A stretch of DNA of 8,216 bases from Patescibacteria group bacterium (GCA_004298345.1 SCTV01000001.1:1-8216), one strand, 5' to 3'; counted from the first letter of the stretch, positions 1 to 5,850 are shown. Notes: generated by a model from the letters alone, not told the origin. Made by a program: numbers and translations.

Positions 1-1
1 C

Positions 2-508
2 ACGATCCCCGCAAAGACAGAAGTAACTCTTTCTGGCAGTGTCTTGACTGTCAAAGGTCCTCTCGCAACACTCACTAAAAATTTTAATACCGATATTGCA
101 ATAAAAATCGACGGCTCGACCCTCTCTCTTTTGCCGGTTCGCACCAGCAACGCACTCAACGCTCTTTGGGGTACTTATGTGTCTCATATTGAAAACATGC
201 TTTCAGGAGTCAACACACCTTTCGTAAAGAAGCTCGTTGTGGAAGGTATTGGTTTCAAATCTGATGTAAAAGGTACCAATCTCGCACTTGCCCTCGGTTT
301 TTCTCACCCAGTTACTGTGGCTATCCCAGCTGATCTAAAGGTGACTGCAGACAAAAATATCATCACTGTTTCTGGAAGTGATATCGAGTCTGTAGGACGT
401 TTTGTATCACACGTACGTTCACAGCGAAAGCCTGAGCCATACAAGGGCAAAGGTATTCGATATGATACCGAAGTAATCCGCCGAAAGCAGGGTAAGAAAT
501 CTGCATAA
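2..508 (+). CDS. rplF: 50S ribosomal protein L6 (5' truncated by window edge)
   Basis: L6 binds 23S rRNA near the sarcin-ricin loop and the factor-binding site of the large subunit. The frame is open from base 2, and its first residues (TIPAKTEVTLSGSVLTVKG) match the usual L6 start region after MSRIGKKPI. About 8-10 N-terminal residues therefore lie outside the window, and the TTG at 44 is internal, not a start. The 168 visible residues include the KLVVEGIGFKSDVKG segment in the middle and the C-terminal L6 signature RKPEPYKGKGIRYDTEVIRRKQGKK. It ends TAA at 506-508, five bases before rplR, as in the canonical spc operon (rplF-rplR-rpsE). Identity is certain; only the true start is unseen. 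Confidence 0.97.
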   Translation, partial: TIPAKTEVTLSGSVLTVKGPLATLTKNFNTDIAIKIDGSTLSLLPVRTSNALNALWGTYVSHIENMLSGVNTPFVKKLVVEGIGFKSDVKGTNLALALGFSHPVTVAIPADLKVTADKNIITVSGSDIESVGRFVSHVRSQRKPEPYKGKGIRYDTEVIRRKQGKKSA

Positions 509-513
509 TCAAC

Positions 514-864
514 ATGAATAAACTCACCGCCAAAAATCAAAAGATTGCCCGCCGACACAAGAGAATCCGCTCTACCATTTCTGGTACCGCAGAACGACCT
601 CGAATGTGTGTCTTTAAGTCAAACAAGTATGTCTACGTACAGCTTGTAGACGATGTTGCTGGCAAGACTCTCGTGTCATTCTCATCTCTGGATGCAAAAG
701 GCAAGACTATGTCTGACCGAGCAAAGGAGACTGGTATCGAGGTTGCAAAAAAAGCTCTGGCTTCAAAAATCACTAAAGTGGTCTTTGACCGAGGCGGTTT
801 CCTCTACGCTGGTCAGATAAAGGCCGTCGCTGATGCTGCTCGAGAAGGAGGACTTACATTTTAA
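514..864 (+). CDS. rplR: 50S ribosomal protein L18
   Basis: L18 binds 5S rRNA and helps anchor it in the central protuberance of the 50S subunit. The 116-residue product has the usual bacterial length. It shows the basic N-terminus (KNQKIARRHKRIRSTISG, about residues 7-24), the GTAERPRMCVFKSNKYVYVQLVDD block (24-47) and the family C-terminal signature FDRGGFLYAGQIKAVADAAREGGLTF (91-116). The ATG at 514 lies five bases after the rplF stop. The spacer contains no Shine-Dalgarno sequence, so translation is probably coupled to rplF or starts without SD pairing. Confidence 0.97.
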   Translation: MNKLTAKNQKIARRHKRIRSTISGTAERPRMCVFKSNKYVYVQLVDDVAGKTLVSFSSLDAKGKTMSDRAKETGIEVAKKALASKITKVVFDRGGFLYAGQIKAVADAAREGGLTF

Positions 865-869
865 TACAC

Positions 870-1565
870 ATGGAAAATACAAACACCACTCCAAATACAC
901 AGGCTCCGGTAGCTCCTACAAAAGCTCCTGTTGAAAGCGCATCTCTTTCTGGTACCGCGATTCCAGCACCAGTAGCAAAGTCTGCTGCTGGTGCTTCTCG
1001 TCCTGATTTCCGCGACAATCGTTCACGACCACCTCGACGTGGAGGCAACCGAGAATTCAAAGAGCGAGTAAAGCCAGAGTTTGATACCAAAATCATCAAT
1101 ATTCGCCGAGTGACTCGAGTGGCTTCAGGAGGCCGACGTTTCAGCTTTAGTGTGGCGGTGGTCTCAGGTAACAAAAAAGGTCAAGTAGGAGTAGGCCTCG
1201 GTAAAGCAGGAGACACTTCTCTCGCTATTGATAAGGCTACTCGTAATGCAAAGAAAAATATGATTAAGGTCAATGTGACCAAGGATTTTTCTATCGCACA
1301 CCCAGTAGAGTCAAAATACTCAAGTGCTCGTATCATGATTATGCCTGCAAAAGGCCGAGGAGTGGTAGCGGGCAGTGCACTTCGAAACGTTATCGAGCTT
1401 GCTGGTATTAAAGATATCAACTCAAAAATCTATTCAGGAAGCAAAAACAAACTCAACATTGCTCGAGCAACGGTAGACGCACTCTCACAGCTTCAGACCA
1501 AGCGACTCAGAGCTTCTGTTGCCACAGCAAAGGCACTCGCAGGAGCGACTGAGGTGACCAAATAA
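870..1565 (+). CDS. rpsE: 30S ribosomal protein S5 with a long disordered N-terminal extension
   Basis: S5 sits near the mRNA entry and decoding region of the 30S subunit and influences fidelity. The product has 231 residues, against roughly 165 in typical bacteria. The extra length is N-terminal: about residues 1-65 are rich in Pro, Ala, Thr and then Arg/Gly (SRPPRRGGNREFKERV) and are probably disordered. The S5 fold follows: N-domain about 70-135 (INIRRVTRVASGGRRFSFSV, then GQVGVGLGKAGD) and C-domain about 150-215 (ARIMIMPAKGRGVVAGSALRNVIELAGIKDI, then LNIARATVDALSQL). The ATG at 870 is the first in-frame start and lies five bases after the rplR stop. The next gene is rplO with no L30 gene between. 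Confidence 0.96.
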   Translation: MENTNTTPNTQAPVAPTKAPVESASLSGTAIPAPVAKSAAGASRPDFRDNRSRPPRRGGNREFKERVKPEFDTKIINIRRVTRVASGGRRFSFSVAVVSGNKKGQVGVGLGKAGDTSLAIDKATRNAKKNMIKVNVTKDFSIAHPVESKYSSARIMIMPAKGRGVVAGSALRNVIELAGIKDINSKIYSGSKNKLNIARATVDALSQLQTKRLRASVATAKALAGATEVTK

Positions 1566-1575
1566 ATTTACTACC

Positions 1576-2022
1576 ATGCAACTACACACATTATCTAGAG
1601 TTACCCCAAATACAAAGAGCAAGCAAGTTGGCCGAGGAGGCCGACGAGGCAAAACATCTGGCCGAGGTACCAAAGGGCAAAATGCACGTTCTGGACGCAA
1701 GAAGCGACCAGAGCTACGAGACTTTATTAAAAGAATTCCAAAGCTTCGTGGCCGAGGTGTGTCATCATTCAAAAGTATTCAGCCAGAGTTTGTGGTGATT
1801 AATCTTGATGTTCTTGAGACTACATTTAAGTCTGGTGACATGGTAAATCCAGGTAGTTTGGTTGCAAAAGGTGTCGTTTCTCTCTACAAAGGTATTAAGC
1901 CAATCATTAAAATTCTCGCTACCGGAGAAATCACCAAAAAGATAACTGTTTCTGATTGCGCCGTATCTGCAAGTGCAAAAACAAAGATCGAAAAAGCCGG
2001 TGGGGCAGTAAAGGTAGCCTAA
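1576..2022 (+). CDS. rplO: 50S ribosomal protein L15
   Basis: L15 is a late-assembly 23S rRNA-binding protein with a long unstructured basic N-terminal arm. The 148-residue length is normal. The arm VGRGGRRGKTSGRGTKGQNAR (about residues 18-38) is the family hallmark. The globular part follows, with GDMVNPGSLVAKGVV (about 86-100) and the C-terminal IEKAGGAVKVA. The ATG at 1576 lies 10 bases after the rpsE stop with no Shine-Dalgarno motif. In most bacteria rpmD (L30) sits between rpsE and rplO; here there is no room for it. The stop at 2020-2022 is eight bases before secY. Confidence 0.96.
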   Translation: MQLHTLSRVTPNTKSKQVGRGGRRGKTSGRGTKGQNARSGRKKRPELRDFIKRIPKLRGRGVSSFKSIQPEFVVINLDVLETTFKSGDMVNPGSLVAKGVVSLYKGIKPIIKILATGEITKKITVSDCAVSASAKTKIEKAGGAVKVA

Positions 2023-2030
2023 TACGCGCT

Positions 2031-3308
2031 ATGAAAAATCTCATAACCAAAATCAGTTTGATTCTGAAAGACCCGATTCTCAAGAAGAGGATTTTGTTTA
2101 CGGTTCTCATCATGATTTTGTTTCGAGTGCTTGCTGCGGTACCGATTCCAGGTATTGATACAGTAGCACTTGAACGACTCATCTCAGGTAACCAGTTTTT
2201 GGGGCTTTTGAACCTATTCTCCGGTGGAGGTTTGTCAAGTTTCTCACTCATTATGCTCGGTGTTGGACCATATATCACCGGTTCTATTATCATGCAGCTT
2301 TTGACCATGATGTCGCCAAAGCTCAAGGCGATGTATCAGGAAGAAGGTGAAGCGGGACGAGCCAAATTTTCTCAATATTCTCGACTTCTTGCGATTCCGC
2401 TCGGTATTGTGCAGGCATTTAGTTTTCTTTTACTGCTTCAGAGTCAGGGTGTAATTGTCCATCTCACTACATTTGATCTGATTGTAAACGTAATGGTGGT
2501 GACTGCAGGTTCTATCCTGCTTATGTGGGTTGGTGAGCTTATTACCGAGTTTGGTATTGGTAATGGTGTTTCGCTTATTATCTTTGCCGGTATCGTGGCT
2601 GGTCTCCCGTCGGCACTAAGTCGATTAGCACTCAAGTTTACTGATGCTTCTCAGTTACCGATTTATGCGCTTGGTTTTGTGGTCGCGGTGATCATTATTG
2701 TTTGCGTGGTTGTTGTGACCGAGGCTGAGCGGCCGATTCCAATCACCTATGCAAAGCGTGTCCGTGGCAACAAAGTATACGGCGGTGTTTCTACCTACTT
2801 ACCACTTCGAGTCAATCAGGCTGGTGTGATTCCAATCATCTTTGCCCTTTCTATATTGCTTTTCCCTCAGATGATTCTAAATTTTGTGGCCCGAGTGAGT
2901 TCCGCTGGCGTGGCGGCAGTCATTTCAAAAATAACTAGTATTCTTGCACCAGATGGGGTTCTTTATGCGGTGCTGTACTTTATCTTGGTGTTCTTGTTTA
3001 CCTACTTTTATACTGCGGTCACCTTTGATCCAAATTCAATCGCCACTAACCTCCAGAAAAATGGCGCCTTCATTCCCGGTGTTCGTCCTGGGGAATCTAC
3101 CTCAGCTTATATTGCAAAGATTTTGACTCGACTGACTCTCGTGGGAGCACTCTTTCTCGGTTTCATCGCGGTACTTCCACTTATTATGACAGCGGTTACA
3201 GGTATTCGAGAACTTGCGATTGGTGGTACAGCTCTCCTTATCGTGGTTTCTGTGGTGTTGGATTTGATGAAGAAGATAGACGCTCAAGTCTCGATGCGCG
3301 AATACTAA
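2031..3308 (+). CDS. secY: Protein translocase subunit SecY
   Basis: SecY forms the membrane channel for Sec-dependent protein export and insertion, working with SecE and SecA or the ribosome. The product has 425 residues with about ten hydrophobic segments. Visible family motifs are VPIPGID (37-43), the LNLFSGGGLSSFSLIMLGVGPYI plug/TM2 region (60-82), WVGELITEFGIGNGVSLIIFAGI (166-188), EAERPIPITYAKR (231-243, cytoplasmic loop), STYLPLRVNQAGVIPIIFA (254-272) and GVRPGESTSAYI (350-361). I chose ATG 2031 (MKNLITKISLILKDP). An upstream in-frame start at 1956 would add 25 unrelated residues inside rplO. Its TAA stop (3306-3308) lies within the left arm of the inverted-repeat element that follows. 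Confidence 0.97.
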   Translation: MKNLITKISLILKDPILKKRILFTVLIMILFRVLAAVPIPGIDTVALERLISGNQFLGLLNLFSGGGLSSFSLIMLGVGPYITGSIIMQLLTMMSPKLKAMYQEEGEAGRAKFSQYSRLLAIPLGIVQAFSFLLLLQSQGVIVHLTTFDLIVNVMVVTAGSILLMWVGELITEFGIGNGVSLIIFAGIVAGLPSALSRLALKFTDASQLPIYALGFVVAVIIIVCVVVVTEAERPIPITYAKRVRGNKVYGGVSTYLPLRVNQAGVIPIIFALSILLFPQMILNFVARVSSAGVAAVISKITSILAPDGVLYAVLYFILVFLFTYFYTAVTFDPNSIATNLQKNGAFIPGVRPGESTSAYIAKILTRLTLVGALFLGFIAVLPLIMTAVTGIRELAIGGTALLIVVSVVLDLMKKIDAQVSMREY

Positions 3309-3432
3309 ATCAACGAAACTATCCCATCTGCTTTGTTGCTGCGCTCGTTTGCTCCCGCGAAGTACTATTCGTACATCTTGGTCGCAAGCCTCGCTTGCGC
3401 CTCGCATCTGGGGCAGTTTCGTTGATTTAGTA
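3303..3432. repeat. 130-base element with perfect 18-bp inverted ends after secY
   Basis: The left arm tactaaatcaacgaaact (3303-3320) is the exact reverse complement of 3415-3432. A weaker inner stem can continue with 3322-3326 against 3409-3413. The interior holds a 7-bp hairpin CGCAAGC-ctc-GCTTGCG (3383-3399) and a small GTAC-tattc-GTAC hairpin (3363-3375). The left arm contains the secY stop codon. No T-tract follows directly, so this is not itself a simple terminator; the real terminator starts 27 bases later. I see no flanking target-site duplication and no convincing coding frame. It could be a multi-copy MITE/REP-like element or a stabilising mRNA 3' structure; one window cannot decide. 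Confidence 0.8.
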
Positions 3433-3458
3433 AGATTTAAAAATGGAAAAACAAAAAA

Positions 3459-3484
3459 GCGCGCCGGGTACGGCGCGCTTTTTT
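3459..3484 (+). terminator. Strong intrinsic terminator closing the spc operon
   Basis: An 8-bp all-GC stem GCGCGCCG (3459-3466) and CGGCGCGC (3471-3478) closes a GGTA loop and is followed by six T residues (3479-3484). Six A residues (3453-3458) precede the stem, so it could also work in the opposite direction. It lies 150 bases after the secY stop and separates the ribosomal/secY transcript from the adenylate kinase gene, which many bacteria keep in the same operon. Confidence 0.93.
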
Positions 3485-3563
3485 GTAACAGAATTTGATT
3501 AACTTGATTAATGGAGCCTATTCATAAATCGTGAATCATAAATCTTGATTCTACTCTGAACAA

Positions 3564-3592
3564 TTGCCCAAAAGGGCGATTTTTTGTATACT
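3564..3592 (+). promoter_or_regulatory. Promoter of the adk-map unit, implying a leaderless mRNA
   Basis: TTGCCC (3564-3569), a 17-base spacer and TATACT (3587-3592) form a sigma-70-type promoter. With the usual 6-8 bases to the start point, transcription would begin at about 3599, two to four bases before the ATG at 3602. A small inverted repeat, GCCC-aaaa-GGGC (3566-3577), followed by T residues overlaps the -35 region; it may be an operator or a weak terminator. An AGGAG (3593-3597) four bases before the ATG would only be present on transcripts that start further upstream. Confidence 0.7.
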
Positions 3593-3601
3593 AGGAGAGT
3601 A

Positions 3602-4192
3602 ATGAAGGCCCAAAATTTTATCTTTATCGGCCGGTCCGGATGTGGCAAGGGAACACAGGCTACACGACTCACTGACTATTTAAAAAAGCTAGACCCCTCT
3701 CGAGAGGTCTTTTACTTGCAAACAGGAGCTGAATTTCGCGAGTTTATTCAGGGCGATACTCATACTCAACAGCTTTCAAAAAAGGCTTACGTAGCAGGCG
3801 AGCTCCAGCCAGAGTTTATTGCTGTCTGGATGTGGTCACATATTTTGATAGAAAAATTTAAGGGTGATGAGCACTTGATTACCGATGGTAGTCCTCGCAA
3901 ATTTCATGAAGCAGGCACTTTAGATTCTATCTTTAGTTTTTATGGTAGAGAAAAGCCGTTTTTGATTTTTATCAACACCAGTAGAGAAGAAGCAACACGC
4001 CGACTAGAAGGTCGCAAGCGTCTCGACGATGGCGCAGCGGACGTAAAGAAACGCATGGACTGGTATGACACTGACGTAGCTCCGGCACTGACTTTTTATC
4101 GTGATAATCCAGACTACAATTTCTTAGAAATAAATGGCGATCAGTCTCCTGATCTGGTGTGGCAAGAAATACAGAGTAAACTTTCTTTATGA
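3602..4192 (+). CDS. adk: Adenylate-kinase-like nucleoside monophosphate kinase
   Basis: Adenylate kinases interconvert ATP + AMP and 2 ADP in the cytosol. The 196-residue product has the Walker A loop GRSGCGKGTQ (residues 10-19), a TGAEFREFI segment (41-49) in place of the usual STGDMLR substrate-binding region, the DGSPR motif (95-99, family DGFPR), and a short arginine-rich LID region (RRLEGRKRLDD, 133-143, then KKRMDWYD) without a zinc-binding insertion. I chose ATG 3602 over an upstream in-frame TTG at 3584, because the TTG lies inside the -10 box. The stop overlaps the map ATG (ATGA), suggesting translational coupling. The order adk-map is conserved in bacteria. The motif deviations leave some doubt whether AMP is the substrate. 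Confidence 0.85.
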   Translation: MKAQNFIFIGRSGCGKGTQATRLTDYLKKLDPSREVFYLQTGAEFREFIQGDTHTQQLSKKAYVAGELQPEFIAVWMWSHILIEKFKGDEHLITDGSPRKFHEAGTLDSIFSFYGREKPFLIFINTSREEATRRLEGRKRLDDGAADVKKRMDWYDTDVAPALTFYRDNPDYNFLEINGDQSPDLVWQEIQSKLSL

Positions 4193-4956
4193 TTTCCATA
4201 AAAACAAAAGAAGAGATTGCAATACTGCGCGAAGGGGGAAAGAGGCACGCATTTATTCTCGCTGAATTAAAGAAGGCTGTCCGCCCGGGCATTACCACTC
4301 TCGAGCTTGATGATCTCGCTGCCAAGCTCGTCGCCGAAGGTGGTGACAAGGCGGCATTTTTAAATTACAAACCGTATGGGGCAAAAAGACCCTACCCGGC
4401 AACTTTGTGTGTATCTGTAAATGACGCTATTGTCCACGGTATTCCAAACGAGAATCCCATTACTCTGAAAGAAGGAGATATTGTTAGTCTAGACCTTGGT
4501 TTGGTGCACAAAGGCCTCATCACTGACTCGGCGATTACCGTCGCAGTCGGTGAGGTGGATGAAAAAGCTAGAAAATTATTAGACGCAACCGAAGAGTCAT
4601 TGCGACTTGCTATTTCTGCGGTAAAAGCTGGGCATCATGTGGGAGATATAGGCTCGGCTATTGCTAGGTATGTACGGCCACTTGGTTACGGTATTATTCA
4701 AGAGCTTGCGGGACACGGTGTCGGCTACAAAGTTCACGAAGATCCGTATGTGCCCAATATTGGTGTCAAAGGCGAAGGGGAAGTCCTTCAGGCTGGTATG
4801 GTATTGGCCATTGAGCCGATGTTAAACGAAGGTTCAAAGGAAATTAAACTCGACAAAGACGGTTATACTTATCGTACGGTGGATGGTAAGAGAAGTGCTC
4901 ATTTTGAGCACACGATAGTGGTGACTAAAGGTGGAGCAGAGATACTGACACAATAA
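4189..4956 (+). CDS. map: Methionine aminopeptidase, type I
   Basis: This enzyme removes the initiator methionine from new proteins in the cytosol. The 255-residue length is typical of type Ia enzymes lacking an N-terminal extension. All metal ligands and key histidines are visible: H83 (IVHGIP), D102 (SLDLGL), D113 (ITDSAI), H176 (AGHGVG), H183 (KVHEDP), E209 (AIEPM) and E240 (FEHTI). The fold is the pita-bread family M24A. The ATG at 4189 overlaps the adk stop by four bases, so the two are probably co-translated. In many bacteria infA, rpmJ and rpsM follow map; here ndk follows instead. Confidence 0.97.
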   Translation: MISIKTKEEIAILREGGKRHAFILAELKKAVRPGITTLELDDLAAKLVAEGGDKAAFLNYKPYGAKRPYPATLCVSVNDAIVHGIPNENPITLKEGDIVSLDLGLVHKGLITDSAITVAVGEVDEKARKLLDATEESLRLAISAVKAGHHVGDIGSAIARYVRPLGYGIIQELAGHGVGYKVHEDPYVPNIGVKGEGEVLQAGMVLAIEPMLNEGSKEIKLDKDGYTYRTVDGKRSAHFEHTIVVTKGGAEILTQ

Positions 4957-4970
4957 TTTTTAAAATCCTG

Positions 4971-4976
4971 TATACT
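4971..4976 (+). promoter_or_regulatory. -10 box of ndk, seven bases before the ATG
   Basis: TATACT (4971-4976) is preceded directly by TG, giving the same TGTATACT octamer found before adk. The nearest -35 candidate, CTGACA (4945-4950), is 20 bases away, longer than optimal. Seven bases separate the box from the ATG at 4984, so transcription would begin at or within a base or two of the start codon, giving a leaderless message. No Shine-Dalgarno sequence is present. Confidence 0.6.
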
Positions 4977-4983
4977 TAGAGTT

Positions 4984-5589
4984 ATGAAACATCCTAAACG
5001 TGAAAGGACGCTTGTGATTATTAAGCCTGACGGTATTCAGCGCTCGCTCATGGGCGAAATTATTCAACGCTATGAACGTGTCGGACTCAAGCTTGTGGGT
5101 TTAAAGATGCTAGTTCCGACAGAGAAATTTGTTGAAGAACATTACACACTAGATCCCGAATGGAGACGTTTGACTGGAGAGAAAAATATCAAAGCCTATG
5201 AAGATAAAGGTTTGGCACACCCGATTACCGACCCATTGGAAGTGAGCAGGATGATTCTTGAGAAACTAAAAAAGTATCTCTCCTGTGGGCCGGTAGTGGC
5301 TATGGTGTGGCAGGGTGCTCATGCGGTTGCCATTGTGAGAAAGCTAACGGGTAGTACTGAGCCATTACTCTCTGATGTCGGCACTATTCGCGGAGATTTT
5401 GTGCTCGACTCATACAAGATGTCAGATGACTCTGTGAGAGCGGTGCGTAATCTGGTGCACGCCTCTGGCTCTGTTGCGGAAGCGGAAAACGAAATTAAAC
5501 ACTGGTTTCGTGATGATGAAATTATTCAATATCGATTAGTGCAGGAGTCTATACTCTATGACGTGGATTTAGATGGAATTCTTGAGTAG
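4984..5589 (+). CDS. ndk: Nucleoside diphosphate kinase with internal insertions
   Basis: NDK transfers the gamma phosphate of NTPs to NDPs through a phosphohistidine and balances nucleotide pools. The 201-residue protein is longer than the usual 140-150. Recognisable parts are TLVIIKPDGIQR (9-20, nucleotide-binding Lys14), the HY pair (53-54), GPVVAMVWQGAHAV (102-115), R119, GSTEP (123-127, Thr125), GTIRGDF (133-139, Arg136) and the active site RNLVHASGS (155-163) with Asn156 and catalytic His159. The extra length comes from a segment at about 56-98 (including WRRLTGEKNIKAYEDKG) and a longer loop before the catalytic histidine (about 140-155). All catalytic residues remain, so activity is expected. 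Confidence 0.93.
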   Translation: MKHPKRERTLVIIKPDGIQRSLMGEIIQRYERVGLKLVGLKMLVPTEKFVEEHYTLDPEWRRLTGEKNIKAYEDKGLAHPITDPLEVSRMILEKLKKYLSCGPVVAMVWQGAHAVAIVRKLTGSTEPLLSDVGTIRGDFVLDSYKMSDDSVRAVRNLVHASGSVAEAENEIKHWFRDDEIIQYRLVQESILYDVDLDGILE

Positions 5590-5601
5590 TATTTGTCAAG
5601 A

Positions 5602-5629
5602 TTGCAAAACTTTTTGAGAGTACTATAAT
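5602..5629 (+). promoter_or_regulatory. Promoter of the 5636-5808 RNA gene
   Basis: TTGCAA (5602-5607), a 16-base spacer and a consensus TATAAT (5624-5629) lie just after the ndk stop. The predicted start is about A5636, which coincides with the first bases of the closing stem of the structured RNA. No start codon with a meaningful frame follows, so the promoter points to a non-coding transcript. Confidence 0.7.
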
Positions 5630-5635
5630 AGGTCT

Positions 5636-5808
5636 AGGATCATTGAAGCATTATCTCTATAACTTTTTTACCGGGAGTTCGATATATTGAAGCGCGATGA
5701 GCACCTTCGGGTATTCTGACCGCTTTCAATCAAGGACACCCACCTAGATTTTTCTAGGGCAATGTTTCGTGATCCTATTAAGAACATCCGCTATACGCGG
5801 GTGTTTTT
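5636..5808 (+). ncRNA. Structured stand-alone RNA, about 173 nt, candidate 6S RNA
   Basis: This stretch has its own promoter and an intrinsic terminator. By eye the RNA folds as follows. A closing stem pairs 5635-5652 with 5761-5777, starting TAGGATCA with TGATCCTA and continuing through GAAGCATT with AATGTTTC, with one bulged T and GU pairs. An apical hairpin pairs TTGAAGCG (5687-5694) with CGCTTTCAA (5721-5729) and is capped by ACC-TTCG-GGT (5703-5712). Between them lies a large, nearly symmetric open region, about 34 bases on the 5' side and 31 on the 3' side. The 3' side can form a small hairpin CCTAGA-tttt-TCTAGG (5743-5758). A long closing stem, central bubble and apical stem is the 6S RNA plan, in which the bubble mimics an open promoter; the 5' strand carries TATAAC (5658-5663). 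I see no SRP RNA, tmRNA or RNase P signature. The ncRNA call is good; the 6S identity is inference. Confidence 0.68.
5784..5808 (+). terminator. Intrinsic terminator of the RNA gene
   Basis: ACATCCGC (5784-5791) pairs with GCGGGTGT (5797-5804) around a TATAC loop, with one GU pair, and T residues run to 5808. The stem can be prolonged outward to CCTATTAA (5774-5781) with TTAATAGG (5807-5814), giving about 18 pairs in total. The outer part shares bases 5774-5777 with the closing stem of the RNA, so the two pairings compete. Confidence 0.85.
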
Positions 5809-5841
5809 AATAGGGTTGTTGTGCTACCCTGCAAGAATCTC

Positions 5842-5850
5842 TGCTATAAT
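5842..5850 (+). promoter_or_regulatory. Extended -10 promoter of the membrane-protein/nuclease pair
   Basis: TGCTATAAT is an extended -10 element (TGn plus consensus TATAAT at 5845-5850). No good -35 stands at 17 bases, as is common for extended -10 promoters. Six bases separate the box from the ATG at 5857, so the predicted start point falls on or next to the start codon and the message should be leaderless. Confidence 0.68.

Noticed and set aside
845..852. AAGGAGGA as a Shine-Dalgarno sequence for rpsE
   Set aside because: It lies 18 bases before the ATG, outside the working distance, and encodes the conserved L18 REGG segment.
504..2025. TAAT-type boxes just before the ATGs of rplR, rpsE, rplO and secY as leaderless promoters
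   Set aside because: These A/T-rich hexamers come from the TAA stop codons of the preceding genes and lack -35 or extended -10 support.
1956..2030. Extended SecY start at 1956
   Set aside because: The 25 added residues are a shifted reading of the rplO end, and the SecY family starts near MKNLITKI.
3522..3551. Two near-identical 16-base direct repeats (TCATAAATC followed by GTGAATC or TTGATTC)
   Set aside because: There are only two imperfect copies, overlapping by two bases, in AT-rich spacer. Not enough for a CRISPR, iteron or operator claim.
5692..5723. C/D-box-like or kink-turn motif (GATGA with CTGA) in the apical hairpin of the RNA
   Set aside because: The flanking pairs do not line up with a standard kink-turn, and the motifs are short enough to arise by chance.
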